Positions 21,680 through 33,300 of a stretch of DNA of 64,000 bases are shown one piece after another. Numbering within the stretch: position 1 is the stretch's first letter; every line of letters starts with the position of its first letter. Origin of the DNA: Adiantum capillus-veneris (Eukaryota; Streptophyta; Polypodiopsida; Polypodiales; Pteridaceae); contig CM043956.1 in NCBI GenBank assembly GCA_014529385.2, forward strand, positions 61,019,120 to 61,083,119. Direction: 5' to 3'. Below the pieces are notes generated by a model that did no database searches, had not been told where the DNA came from, and saw only the letters and a program-made list of their open reading frames with translations. The position numbers and the translations under genes were made by a program.

Positions 21680-22878
21680 AAGACTTGCATTAAGCTTGAG
21701 GAGCATTTAGTGCTACCTCTGGAAGCTTTCCTTCCTTTTGTTTTTTGTTTTTTGTTGTGTTTGTGAGAACTGTTAAGTGGCTGCGATGGGCACATTAGCA
21801 GGTTTTTGTTAGCTATTGTTAAGTGACTATAAGCTCTATTAGTGTTGCATTGTACTGTTTTTATTAGTTTTGCAAGATCTGTAATGAGCAGGTTATAGTA
21901 GATATGTTAGTGAATGTAGACGGTGAGAAGTAAAGTTGATTGTCTATGAGTGTGTAGAGTACTGTGTTTGACAGTGTGTTAGCATAGGTAGTTAACGATA
22001 ATTAGTTGTAATTAGCTCTGTTAGTTGAAAAGAGGTTAGACACAGCTCGCATGAGCTGATGTGTGCGTGTGGGAGCTTGACGTCCACGCGGTCACGTTAT
22101 CCTTGGAAAAAGAAAAAAAGAAAAAAGAAAAAATGTTTAAAAAATAATAATAAAAAACACTCGGGATATTTGGGACTAAAAAGAAAACTCAAATCAAAAA
22201 TTAAAAATAAAAAAAATGCTCGGTATATTTGGGACTAAAAAGAAAACTCAAAACAAAAATTAAAAAAACCTTATCTTAAAAGGAAGGGATCGGGATCGAT
22301 CCCAGGCCTCATGCCTCAGTCCTATGATATACTATACACACCACTTCATACATAAAGACTACGACCTCAATTGAAGGGAGGGCATGTGGGACAAGTTTCT
22401 CAAGTCCTCCACCATCCCCTTCACACTCACCCTTTGGACTTACTAATTCTACCCCTCTCCTCACCTAGGAAAAGACTAGTTTTAGGATTCCGAGGGTTGT
22501 ATGTAACCGAATCGGGGGCTATAAATCACGACACGTCCCCCTAGCCAAGATGCTCGTTTTGAGCTGTCACATGCCATATTCCATGGCTCGGTTAACAAAA
22601 GGGACCAAGAAAACAAAAAAATTGGGTTGTAAACACCTAAAAAACTAGGTGAGCGGCGTTCACTGGCACTCACCAACACCTCTAGAGTGTTGAGGTCACA
22701 TGCACCTACGCTCTGGTCGTGGTGCTAGAGGACGAGTACATCGAGAGTGTTTCTGTTTACACGGGCACTCATTATTCCTCTACCTTAGGCTCTAGGCCCT
22801 AAGCGGGAACCCAAGGTAGTAAGTACCACTCAGGACCTACATATTGCGTCTAGTGACTCTTCCTCTCACTACGACGTC
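21680..22878 (+). other. Untranslated leader of the Ty3 element
   Basis: No gene was recognised. An A-rich piece at 22159-22270 contains a tandem duplication: the words TTTGGGACTAAAAAGAAAAC occur twice, 62 bases apart. The leader is 1.2 kb long. Confidence 0.6.
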
Positions 22879-25590
22879 ATGGAAGGTTACTCGATGCCTA
22901 ATCTTGATAGCTCAAGCCAAGACATGTATGCCATGGGCCCACGTTCTGGGCCGAGCGTGCTTAGCAATTTGAATGAAACCTTTAGTAGAGGCACTCGCTC
23001 CGAACATGGGGCTAATGATGTAAATGAGGGGGGATGGGGAAGTAAATTCGCCATTCATGACCAACGTAGACCCCATGCTCCTGGAGAGTGTGTATGTGAA
23101 TACTCCATTCACTACACCCCCTGACTCTTCAGAGCTATTCCTCTCCGAGGTTATATTACCCGATGGTAGAAGCCTTGTCAAAGTGCAAGAGGTTGAGCGG
23201 TATATCATTGCACCTAGGGAAAAGGAAATCAAGAGCTTATGCAAGGCAGAGCAAAGGAGAAAGATCAAAGTAAAAGCCCCTATGTCAACATCCATGCCAG
23301 GCAAGCAATCGAGTGCTCATGAATTAGCGACCACTAAAGGTCAATCCATAGAGAGCCACATTGCATCTAGTTCAAAGGACACCCCTAGCACCTCAATCCT
23401 AGATGGAGCGTTCCTAAATGATAAGTGGGAGTACGAATTACAAACAAAAACTCTAATTGACCTATACACAGGTCACACCTATCACGTGGGTTGGTTAGAT
23501 GTCGTACAATCCACAATGGGTGCTACTAGTGTAGAGGATCAACAACAAAGAGTTTGTGAGGTCATTCATATGGTTATTGAGCTAGAGAGACAAAACAAGG
23601 GGATCCACATGCCTTCAACGAGTCTCATGAGATTCTTGGATACAGGGAAGGCTAAACAACCAACCTTATCGTAAATGGAGACTCCCTCGATAAGTCCGAT
23701 GGATCCTCCATATGTTGTTTTGCTAGGGGTGTCAGTGCAATCTGAGCCCACACGTGCTAGCTTTACCTTTCCAAGTCTAGCTCATCTTTCCCTTGATGAC
23801 ACCACGACTACCATGCCTACCCCAGTGATGGGCATGCCAAGAAACACGCCATGGACCTCTTTTGTTAGTAAAGCACCGCTACATGGGAGCTCAATGCCTG
23901 CAACAATACCTACACGTGTGTACCAATCATATATACCTATGGATCCTCATACTCATGTATCTCCTACCCCTCCCATTGTTTCAACAACCTATGCTCCACA
24001 ACCACAACATCCAAGCTCTTATTTCAATGGGACCATACCGCTAGCATTAGCATGTCACATCCGACATCTGCTATGCCTAGGGCCACACATATGAACTTTG
24101 GACCGCCACATGGCACAACACCGTACCAAACTTGAAACCCAAGGACTTCCTATGCGCCAACCCCAATGCCAATACCTACTCCACATGTAGTCTCTGGAGC
24201 GCCTTCACTCACAGTGCCTACTTAGGTGACTTGGCAACATTTTCTCAAGCTATTGGTCAATCTATTGTTGAGAATATGCATAACACGCCTGACAGGGAGC
24301 CTAGAAGTAAGGCAGTACAAATAGCCAAGCTCACACAAAAATTTAGTGGAGATGGGGATGTGAGAAAGCATATCGAAGTGTTTGAACAAATATGCGATTC
24401 TCTAGGAGAACACAATGACCTGCATAAGAGTAATTCTTTAAGCCTAACCTTAAGTGGGAAGGCTGGGGATTGGTATAGAACCCTAAGGGTGGAAGAAAAA
24501 ACGATTTACCCTATGCTTAGGAGATTGTTCTTAAAAGAATACATACAAGAGGGAGTGCTTTGGGGTGTAGCATCTCAGCTCCACAAAGCCCAACGAGAGG
24601 AAGGAGAGTCGGTGAGAGACTTTATTAGTCGCTTGAAGCATTCAAATTCTCGTTGTAATCCAAATGAGTTCTTCAATAATAACCAATTGCTTGATAGATT
24701 CATTAGGATATCTACAATGGCCTAGTCATTAGAGGTATCACCACTTAGGAAGCAGTCAGCACCAATGCGATCCAATTGGAGGATAATTTAATGATTCAAG
24801 GAGAAAGACTGTCTGTTGAGCCTTAATCTACTAGCTCGCAAGCATCGGGGCATCAACTAATGACCCTAAAGCCTATTGCTAAGGAGCCAAAGGTATCTGA
24901 GATGACTTTATCATATCTCACCAAGGCCATTCAAGAGAGTCTTAGAGACAATCGTGCTTCGCAAAAAAATCATATGTATCCGAGAAGGGAGCAACAATGG
25001 TGCTCAGTTTGCTATGGTCCTCATAGTACTAGTGATTTCCCTACTTTTAGAGTAAAAGTTAATGAGAGTTGCAATGCCTGTGGCCCGGTATGGTCATCAA
25101 GCTAAGGATTGCATAGTATTTAAGCGCGTGATGGCCAATAGACCAACCTCAGCATGGATGGACACACCTCGAGTGCCTGCATTGATGTCGACCCCACCTC
25201 TTAACAAACGTCACAACACATGGTCCCTAGGGCCCAAAATGTTGTTCAAACAACACCATTACCACCTCCAGTGCTAGGACCGCAACCACCACATCCGAGA
25301 ATCACTTTTGTGAATCAAGTGGGTTGAGTCATCTATTGCTTGTTTGGAAGGTTGTGAGGAAGATATAGACCCTAATATTGCCTATGGGATTGATGCACTT
25401 GAAGAAAGCCCACAATACTACATGGAGGACTATTGGGGACAAGTCAAACATGTTTATCAAGTAGCTGCTCTTGCTGCAAGAGGTCAAAATATCAATTACA
25501 CTGCCAAGAGACCATCTCTTTAATGTTATGAGTGTGGAGGTCCACATCGTGTAGCCGGGTGTCCTATTAGGCTACAAAAGAATGCTACAC
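22879..25590 (+). pseudogene. gag: gag of the Athila/Tat-like element
   Basis: The N-terminal part (22879-23674) is polar and low in recognisable motifs. The retrotransposon-gag core lies in 24132-24725 with KLTQKFSGDGDVRKHIEVFE, LTLSGKAGDWYRTL and YIQEGV...REEGESVRDFISRL, the conserved capsid-type helices. Zinc-knuckle-like motifs follow in 24990-25110 (CSVCYGPHSTSDF; CNAC then RYGHQAKDC in another frame) and at 25528-25565 (CYECGGPHRVAGC). Stops at 23672, 24095 and 24723 and frame changes break it. Capsid and RNA packaging would have been its role. Confidence 0.75.
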
Positions 25591-26535
25591 TAATGCAAAC
25601 CAATCAAGCGAGCACATCTACAATGCCGATACTCGTGTAATTGATGTGGCATAGATCATTGATTTCCCAATGTTTGAATAATCCAAATGCACCAAAGATC
25701 ACACCATTAAACTTGATTGAGGTTACCAAGGAGCCAACACAAAGTACACTTGTGGTCCAATAAATGTACTCACACGATCGATGCTCCAAAAACAAAATTA
25801 TATTCTTGAAGAAAGAAGCACAGTATCAATTGCCCAATCTTAGAAGAAGAAGAAAACACGAAGGAAGAGATCGCAAAAAGCAGCGAAGTCAGATCCCAGT
25901 TCAAAGAACAACATAGGAACTGGTGAAGACCCCGTATATATGAACGACGTTGAAGAGGATTCTGATTCAGGTGAGACCATGGAGAGCAAAAGGACCACTA
26001 GGAAAGAAACCAACAAGGAAGATCTTCATGAGCCACAATGGCCAGGACCCAAGAAGAAGATAATAATTTACCCAAACCCTACAAAGGAGATCGAGCGAGT
26101 CAAGTGAATAAGGAGTTTGGTAGAAGAGACCCAAAGGGATCTAGAGCCAGCACCTAGACAGATCCAGATTACAGACACAATGTTCCCTACGCAACAACAA
26201 CCTCACAAAGTCCATAGACCCCTAGCCATACCTAGTGTCATCCAAGAAGAAAGCGACTTAAAGTCATGTGAAAGTGGGTGTACTCACTTCTTGTTGGAAA
26301 GAATGTTTACAGAGGGACTACCTGACCATATCAAAGAAATGGAGATCCCATCTTCCCCACGTCAAGTGACTGAAGCCCAAAGGTGCCATTAAATATTACC
26401 AAATTGATGGATTTCATGGCTTCAGAAGTTAGAACCACCATCATGTCCAAACTATATGGAGACCCCTAGCTATTCTTAGCTCTTCGAGCTTTCCTCAATG
26501 GAGAACTGAAAGTAGGGCTACCACAATTTTCACAG

Positions 26536-27117
26536 ATGGATGAGGCTAGGGAGATGCCAATAGAGGAGGAACACTTAGATCCACAACCCAACCTAGATGA
26601 GAACTTTGATGTAGAAATACCTGTTAACAAGTTGGGACAATACTTTGAAGGCAATGAATCCAATGAGACCATATCAATCACTACTAAGGGATTAACTGTG
26701 AAGGGAATCCTTGATGGTGGCGCCGGGGTTAGCATTTTGACTAAAATTTCTAGGAAATTATGGGAAGACCTCACCTTGGGACCACAAACATAGTAGTAAA
26801 GATGGCCAATGGGACTATTGTTTAACCTATGGGGATGCTAGAAGATCTCAAGATCAAGGTCTTTGGACACAAAAAAAAGGAATACCTTCATTGTTATGGA
26901 TTTCTCCAAGCACACTATGTCATCTGAGATGATCTTAGGACGTCCTTTCATGAGGGAAGAAAAAATGGTGCATGACTGGTCTAAAACCCATGTCTACTTG
27001 CAGTTCCAAGATTCTGTCATTCAGCTAGATCTTATAACTGGTCGAGCACATCCACTGGGAAACGGGTTTATAATTGATCATAGATCTGACACCACAGTTC
27101 ACTCGGCCCCATTGTAA
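26536..27117 (+). pseudogene. Aspartic protease of the Athila/Tat-like element
   Basis: It reads TVKGILDGGAGVSILTKIS around 26700, the active-site loop in its D-G-G form. The second half (26863-27117) reads IVMDFSKHTMSSEMILGRPF, where I-L-G-R-P/D-F/W is the hydrophobic-hydrophobic-G motif of retropepsins. A TAG at 26791 and a frame change separate the halves. A Ser/Asp/Glu-rich linker follows at 27358-27600. Confidence 0.75.
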
Positions 27118-27614
27118 TATTGTTACACATATAAAGTGGACACTGATGTTGGGGAAGATTCTTCTTATATGGATGTTCTACCTGGGATGACTGAGTCTGA
27201 CAATGTGGATTGGGTCCACCTAGTAGCAACCATAGACACTTGGGAAAAAAGGGGAACGACCTAGGTAACACTTGACGGGGATAAAATTACACAACTCGTA
27301 CCCTTAAATATGATAGAAGCAATGCATATAGCTTCTGAGGACCTATAAGATGAAGGCTTGACTGACATTGGAACCAGTAGCGTCTCACAAGACTATAGCC
27401 CACATGATTCGGAGTCAGAATCATCAATTGAAATTGACCCTGAGGACGAAGAATCTGAGTTAAATCTTAATGCCAATTTGGGGACAAACCATTCAAGGCC
27501 TAGTGGTACCCTAGATGACAATCTATCCACAAGAGTAGAAGGCACAAGTAGCAATTCATCTAGTGACTCTTCACTAGAGATCGGCCATAATAAAAAATTA
27601 GACAAGAAGAGTAA

Positions 27615-27954
27615 GAGAACGTTGATCATCAAGCCTTGTTGTATCTAGTAAATAAACCTTGTTCCACGGGAAGAATTATAGGATAGTAAGTTAATTCTTC
27701 TCGAGTTTGATTTCACCAATGTGGTGAGACCTGGTAAAAGACATGTCATGGTGGATCATTTGTCTTGCATACCCAATGGTGGATCATTTGAAGCCCTTAC
27801 TGGAGTTGATGATGAATTGGCCGATATTTCCTTATTTCTAGTCGTCGAGACTATGCCTGAATGGAGTGAGAAGATTGTGAACTTTCTAGTTAATGGTTTT
27901 CCACCCAAGGAGCTTCGTAAAGGATATAGCTTCAAAACTGTTAAAAGAATATGA
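27615..27954 (+). pseudogene. RNase H tail joined to the protease linker (reverse transcriptase deleted)
   Basis: After the acidic linker the sequence passes directly into HQALLYLVNKPCSTGRI, the end of RNase H. It continues with VRPGKRHVMVDHLSCIPNGG, the usual link to integrase. The reverse transcriptase (FxDD-type box) and most of RNase H, normally more than 1 kb, are absent. Confidence 0.75.
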
Positions 27955-29100
27955 ACCTTAATCTCTCATTGCAGGAACTCTCTACAAGCTAGGGAAGGAC
28001 GATATTCTTAAATGTTGTGGCCCATGAGGATGAGTATTTATACATATTGTAAGAAGCCCACATGGGAATACCCGGCGGACATTTCTCAAGGGAACTAACT
28101 ACTAGAAAGGTGTTGCAATCAAGCTATTGGTGGCCTACCTTATTCAAGGATGCATCATTTTTTGCAAAAGGATGTGATGAATGCCAATGTTACAAGATCA
28201 CATAACGAAAGGATAAGATGCCCTTACATCCTGTTAAAGTGACTCAACCATTTGAATAATGGGGTTTAGACTTTGTAGGCCCAATTGGTCCGGCATCTCG
28301 TAGCACTCAATCTTGATATATTATCATTGCCACTGACTATGTGACAAAGTGGGCGGAAGCCAGGGCGACACGTAACACTGATGCAAGGTCAACTGCCAAG
28401 TTTCTCTTTGAGAATATTATTGTCCCTTTGCGATGTGACAATGGTACTCATTTTATAAATGGAGTGATAAAGGAACTCACGACAAACTTCATGATAGCCC
28501 ACCATAAGTCCACACCTTATTATCCACAAGAAAATGGCCAAGCTTAGAGCACTAACAAGACCTTAATTTCTATCTTGACCAAAACAGTTGAAGCTCATTG
28601 CACAGATTGGGATTTGAAGCTGACATTAGCTCTATGGGCTTACTGTACTTCTTACAAAGTTGTTATTAATCGTACACCATTCAAAATGGTATATGGCCAA
28701 GAAGCAGTTATGCCATGGGAGTTTGTAATTCTTAGTTTGCGTGTAGCTTCACAAGAAGGTTGGGATGGTAACCCTTTAGTTGAACGCTTATATATCCTTG
28801 AGAGATTAGATGAAGAAAGACAATTGGCTGTGAAAAACGCACTTGTGGAGAAAGATAGGAGCAAGAAATGGTTTGACCGTCAACTAAAGAACAAAGATAT
28901 CAATGTTGGTGATAAAGTCCTTATGTATGGAGTGCAAAACAAGAAGAAAAAGTTAAAATATGTGGGAAAAGGACCTTATAGAGTATGTGAAATCACCCCA
29001 TAGGGTACCATTCGTGTGGAGAGTTGTGATGGAGTTGAAACCATTAGATTCCTTAATGGGAGAAAATTTAAAAGATACTATGATCCTTTAAGCCAAGAGG
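27955..29100 (+). pseudogene. Integrase of the Athila/Tat-like element (no chromodomain)
   Basis: The zinc-binding region is near 28055-28200 (HMGIPGGHFS, YWWPTLFKDA, KGCDECQCY). The catalytic core has IIATDYVTKWAEA (first Asp), VPLRCDNGTHFINGV (second Asp) and YYPQENGQA (Glu), then ALWAYCTSYKVVINRTPFKM. The C-terminal part has DKVLMYGVQNKKKK and KYVGKGPYRVCEI (GPY/F-type). A TAG follows ENGQA where Glu is expected, and another follows the GPY part. Confidence 0.8.
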
Positions 29101-29263
29101 GGCTACGTGCCATCCATAAAAAAAGGTAGCCAAGTCACAAACAACATTGAAAAAGATACAAGCTCAAGCTGAGGCTAAGGAGCAACAACAATGCATAAGA
29201 CGCCAATGAGAGGCCAACCTTGGAGTTACACATGCATTCCACGTTGAAACAGAGGATGATTGG

Positions 29264-29677
29264 TTGGACTTTGACACACCTCTAATATACCCTATTGAAC
29301 TAAATAGAACCTATGGGAAAGTGCTATATAATGCCTTGTTAGACACGGGTGCTAAATATAATCCATTGTCATACGGAGTGTGGTGTCAGTTGGGAAAGCC
29401 ATCCCTATCTGAGAGTACTATCCAAGTCAAGGGTGTCAACAAGAAAAAAACTGTAATTTTTGGTATCTGGCACACTTCTGTCAGTTATGACAACGGGGTT
29501 GTGGGTCAAAATTTTTTGTTCATGCTTGTTGGAACTACGGAAGGTCATCTAAACCTAGGATGTACGTGGATGATAGCGACCAAATGCACTATTGATTGGG
29601 GGACATGGAGTGTCACAACGCAGAAACAACCTCTTAGCCTTGTCACTCAAGCCATAGTCCCTGAGATGAGGAAATAA
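29264..29677 (+). pseudogene. Second retropepsin-like domain in the 3' region
   Basis: A 137-codon frame reads GKVLYNALLDTGAKYNPLSY and later VGQNFLFMLVGTTEGHLNLG. L-L-D-T-G-A is the canonical aspartic-protease active-site motif, here downstream of integrase, where this enzyme is not expected. The element also has its usual protease upstream (26536-27117). It may be a duplicated, repurposed or captured domain. Confidence 0.55.
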
Positions 29678-30426
29678 AACAAAAAACAATGCATGTCCAG
29701 AAGGTTGAACCATATGTCCCTATAGCCCAACTCTCTGGAGCTTCAGCTTCTGTAGTTGAAACAAAGCTTGAGACACACAAGGTGCATCCTAATAGAACAA
29801 AGAAAACATACAAGTGGGTCCCTAAAGATTCTTTAGTGACCATGGCTGATGCTAAAACATAGGAGCCTTGTAAGAAACGGTCCACTCGCTCCCAGAAATG
29901 TAAGAAAACGTTGCGTTGGATTCCTAAACAACTATTGGAAGCTCAAGGCTACTATCAAGGAAATCATCAAATCTGGGTGCCAAAACGTAAATTGTGTTCT
30001 TACCTGTCACTTGACCCATCTGAGTCAAATCCTGTGATGACAAAGCCGATGGAAGATCGTGGGAAAGAAAAAATCACAGAACACTATACACCGGATCTGG
30101 AGCTAGTATGGGTTCCCAAGCAAGAAAGGCTTGTTTTGCTCAGCTCAACCATAGAAAAAACGAATGAAGCTTCTTGCTCTTCATGTAGTTTATATACGGA
30201 AATAGAAGCTTGGACACAACCTCCACCTACCATTGTACATATCCAGACAAACAAGAAAGAGTTTTTACCTCCCGTTGTAAGTTCACCACCTACAACAACG
30301 TTGCAAATAAAATCATGGGAGAGTACCTTACCACCCTTGCAACTAGATAAAATTCCTAGGACGGCCGAAAACTATTGGTCAAAGTCTTCACCCATGACAC
30401 TTGGAACGATTGGTTTCCAAAGGTGA
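29678..30426 (+). pseudogene. 3' open region with repeated W-V-P-K motifs
   Basis: Two frames separated by a stop near 29860 contain KKTYKWVPKDSL, KKTLRWIPKQLL, HQIWVPKRKL and ELVWVPKQERL: four copies of [KRV]W[VI]PK about 28-50 residues apart. The rest is Ser/Thr/Pro-rich. There is no signal peptide or membrane helix, so it is not a typical envelope-like protein. Function unknown. Confidence 0.5.
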
Positions 30427-30454
30427 CGACATCATTCCAAAAGGTATGATCTCC

Positions 30455-30600
30455 CCAAGGAAGGGGGGAGTGTTTGTTGACATTCATCATTCACTCACTC
30501 CTGTCTCAACCTTCCTCCCTGACCTCTCAACCTCCCAATCTGCCAATCTTTGGGAATGTATATATAAAGCCTTATACTCACAAAAATAAGATAAAAAAGT
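30455..30600 (+). promoter_or_regulatory. Internal purine tract and TATA-like promoter
   Basis: AAGGAAGGGGGGAGTG (30458-30473) resembles a polypurine tract. It is followed by TGTTTGTTGACATTC, which looks like an LTR start, and by TGTATATATAAAGCC at 30557-30571, a good TATA box. This could be a solo-LTR or an internal promoter for the next frame. Confidence 0.4.
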
Positions 30601-30693
30601 AAAAGAGCAAGAGCCACCAAACAATAATCTCACAAAATCATAAAAACACATTATGCACAAGGACACGACCTTTTGACATGACCCTTATAATAT

Positions 30694-31152
30694 TTGCACT
30701 CTAACATTCATTTATATGTGTGTACAGACATGGCTAGATCGCTAGAGTCATCCACTCCTACCTTGGGTGATAGGTACCCTCTTTACTTTGCAGAAGTGTT
30801 TCACATAGTCTACCCAGTGCTTGCATGTGAATGGGATTTGGTAGATACGCTAGCGTGTGAGAGGAATTTTGAGGAGTTAGAATGGCTGATACGTCTCTTG
30901 ACCACGACTGATCCATACTTAGTAGAAGGAGTCTCTCTGATTGCACAAACTTGCCCTCTTGACCAAGATGACTATAGACGTCTAATGATGTTCTTAGTGA
31001 ACATTTGTGCCTCTAATGATGAGGAAAAGTTACATGATTACACGGATGGCACATGTGGTCTCACGGATGATGACTTTGTTTTTCTCGATGATGATGAGGA
31101 TAGGGATTTAGCCTTAAGGTTACCTCCCCATCTCAATATCTTTTTCCCTTGA
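30694..31152 (+). CDS. Intact 152-codon acidic protein of unknown function near the 3' end of the Ty3 element
   Basis: This is an open frame without breaks in an otherwise ruined element. An alternative start is at 30730 (MARSLES). It is helical and acidic, with CEWDLVDTLACERNFEELEW, then LIRLLTTTDPYLVEGVSLIA and a C-terminal LTDDDFVFLDDDEDRDL. It has a TATA-like box about 130 bases upstream and a purine run (GGGGGGGGGA) directly downstream at 31162. No family was recognised. It may be an accessory protein of the element. Confidence 0.5.
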   Translation: MHSNIHLYVCTDMARSLESSTPTLGDRYPLYFAEVFHIVYPVLACEWDLVDTLACERNFEELEWLIRLLTTTDPYLVEGVSLIAQTCPLDQDDYRRLMMFLVNICASNDEEKLHDYTDGTCGLTDDDFVFLDDDEDRDLALRLPPHLNIFFP

Positions 31153-31157
31153 TTCTC

Positions 31158-32288
31158 TAAGGGGGGGGGATGCAAATAGTTAGGTTAGGGTTCCTTATGT
31201 TGTTTGATTGTGTTCAATAAGGGTTGGTGCCTCTTCCCACTGATGTGCCTCTTAGAGGTATTCTTTGTGTTTCCTAGTGTGTATAGGAACGTGTTGCTAT
31301 TGTTAGGATTTGGACCTTCATGGAATATTTCTCTCATTCACTCTTCAAATCAAGCGCGATCATCAACACAAACATGTGTTTCTTAACCATTAGCATTTTC
31401 CTTGTCTTTGTTTTTTGATCCATGTTTTTCTGCTTTAAATGTGATTGGTAGCATAATATTCCACATATTTGCTTAGATTAAACATTACATCCTATATAAT
31501 TTTTTGTCATAATCCCTTGTCTAGGTTTCAAAATCAAGCAGTCTGACTAAGCTAGTTTGACTAAGTTAGGAGTCAAAGATCTTCTCTTAATACCATGGGG
31601 AATGCCTTCCTAATAATCAATGGTTACTTTAGGTTCTTAATCCAATTTAGGCATCATTGTGTGCAATGTACTAGGGCTTTCTAGTGGGCTTAATCCCTAT
31701 TGACCTTTAGCTTAAGTATTATAAAGGGAGTTTACTAGTGTGATGAGCCTGGGGAGGGTAACAATGTAATATGACCCCCCAGCGTTACAAAATTAAAATG
31801 CTGAAAACGAACAAACAAAAAAATTGAAAGTGCCACAATGTAAAATCTTAAGTTGGAAGAGAAATCCCAGCTTGATTATATTGCCTATGGTACTAGAGCC
31901 CTAGAGGTTCCCAGTGTGGGCGCTTTTCCTTGAAAAGCAAAAAACCCCAGGCATAAAAAATAAGCACACACATCAAAATTGAATCAACGTGAAAAGACTT
32001 TGAGGGGTCAAAGAAAAGCAAATAATTCAAGCGATGATTTCATGAGAAATTCTTTTTATCATAGCTTAACTACAAGGTCTTCTAGGTATACCCTCTAGTC
32101 AGCGCTTGGAAATGAGATACTTGGCTCTTGCGATTAAACAGCTCAATTGACCAGAGAAAATTGAGAAGCTTGCCCATGGTATTAATAGTTGACCTCTAGT
32201 GCCTTTCGATTGTTAAAATAGGGACCCCAAACTTGTTTAGTTTTTTACCTTTAAAATTGTTTATGCATTTGATTATATTACAGTTTAA
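31158..32288 (+). other. 3' untranslated region of the Ty3 element
   Basis: It starts with a polypurine-like tract AAGGGGGGGGGATGC (31159-31173). It contains no recognised coding sequence and ends directly at the 3' LTR. The bases just before the LTR (ATATTACAGTTTAA) are not purine-rich, so the tract at 31159 or 30458 may be the functional one. Confidence 0.5.
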
Positions 32289-32596
32289 TGTTAAGCCTCA
32301 TGGATACCCTATCACCTTCGACGGACGCATATTATTTATTTGATTGAGTCATGGACCAGGCTTGTCGGTCCAATAGGTGTGTAGGTGATCGCCGATGAGA
32401 GGCACACCATTTATCTTATTTTTAAAGTATGTTTGCAACAACCGGCCATTGTGGGTGCCCATGTGTGAATGGGTCGAACTTTTATAAAAGGTCCATTTGA
32501 CCTAAAAATCCTCATTCTCCGAGGTGTAAGCTAAGAAGTGCTCTTGCTCCATCTCTGTCTCCTTCTCCTTCGTGTACTCACAAGTGTGTGTGTGTG

Positions 32597-32660
<64 letters not shown>

Positions 32661-32892
32661 AGCATTGCAGTGGCATTGGCGCGGCGGTGGGGCGGTTGAG
32701 CGCAGCATCAACGACAGCTCCTTCTTCTTCGCAGCACAGGCTCCTTCATGACAGAAGCATTGAGCGGTGAGTGACACACCCCTGCCCCTTTGAGCTTGCT
32801 AGGCTCTTCTAGTTGTGTGTTTGCAGCCTTTTGAGGCTCGCACATAGTGCCCAAGCAAGTTCCCAGCTTCGACACGTACGGCAAAGCGTGCA
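32289..32892 (+). repeat. 3' LTR
   Basis: It begins TGTTAAGCCTCATGG and ends GGCAAAGCGTGCA. It matches the 5' LTR along its length with scattered substitutions, and its GA run is at 32600-32656. Confidence 0.9.
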
Positions 32893-33116
32893 TACACGAA
32901 GGTGACTTTCAAGGGGCCCCCATTGGCATGGCCATGAAAAACATCCGCTTTGCTCTTGCAGCAATCATGTTGGGTCATTTTTCTACGCTAGTGAATGACT
33001 TCTACAATGGTGGTTTCCCATCTAATCTTAGTGGAGGGTCTAGTCCGAGTTTGGACTATGAGTTAAAGGGAGAAGAGATCGCCATGGCTTCCTACACGTT
33101 CGAGCTTGAGTACGAA
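32893..33116 (+). pseudogene. PAL: Phenylalanine ammonia-lyase fragment, copy 2, 3' part
   Basis: It resumes with [19 protein letters not shown] and runs through [20 protein letters not shown], then ends at TCTATAATATATATAAAGGG. The six bases TACACG next to the LTR restore the original order seen uninterrupted in copy 1 (CTCTACACGGAGG), which shows the insertion point. Confidence 0.85.
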
Positions 33117-33241
33117 ATCTATAATATATATAAAGGGAAACGGGATTTCGTTAGCCCCCTCGCCCATGTGGCATTATTTCTTGGATTTGGTGAGTGACCT
33201 CTATAGAAAAGTGACACAAGGACATGTGATAGTAGATACAA

Positions 33242-33300
<59 letters not shown>

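Larger units (their letters stand above)
21056..32892 (+). mobile_element. Athila/Tat-like Ty3 LTR retrotransposon, 11.8 kb, defective
   Basis: The LTRs at 21056-21657 and 32289-32892 (602 and 604 bp) start TGTTAA and end in CA. They share their whole length, including a GA microsatellite. Flanks are TACAA on the left and TACAC on the right, a 5 bp duplication with one difference. The order inside is primer-binding site, gag, protease, an RNase H tail, integrase without chromodomain, then a 2 kb 3' region with two further open blocks. The DGG form of the protease motif and the long 3' region fit the Tat/Athila branch. Reverse transcriptase is missing and many stops are present, so it cannot move by itself. 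LTR differences are visible by eye, so the insertion is not recent. Confidence 0.85.

Noticed and set aside
29264-31152. Envelope gene in the 3' region of the Athila/Tat-like element
   Set aside because: No signal peptide, membrane helix or heptad repeat was seen; contents are a protease-like domain, WVPK motifs and an acidic protein.
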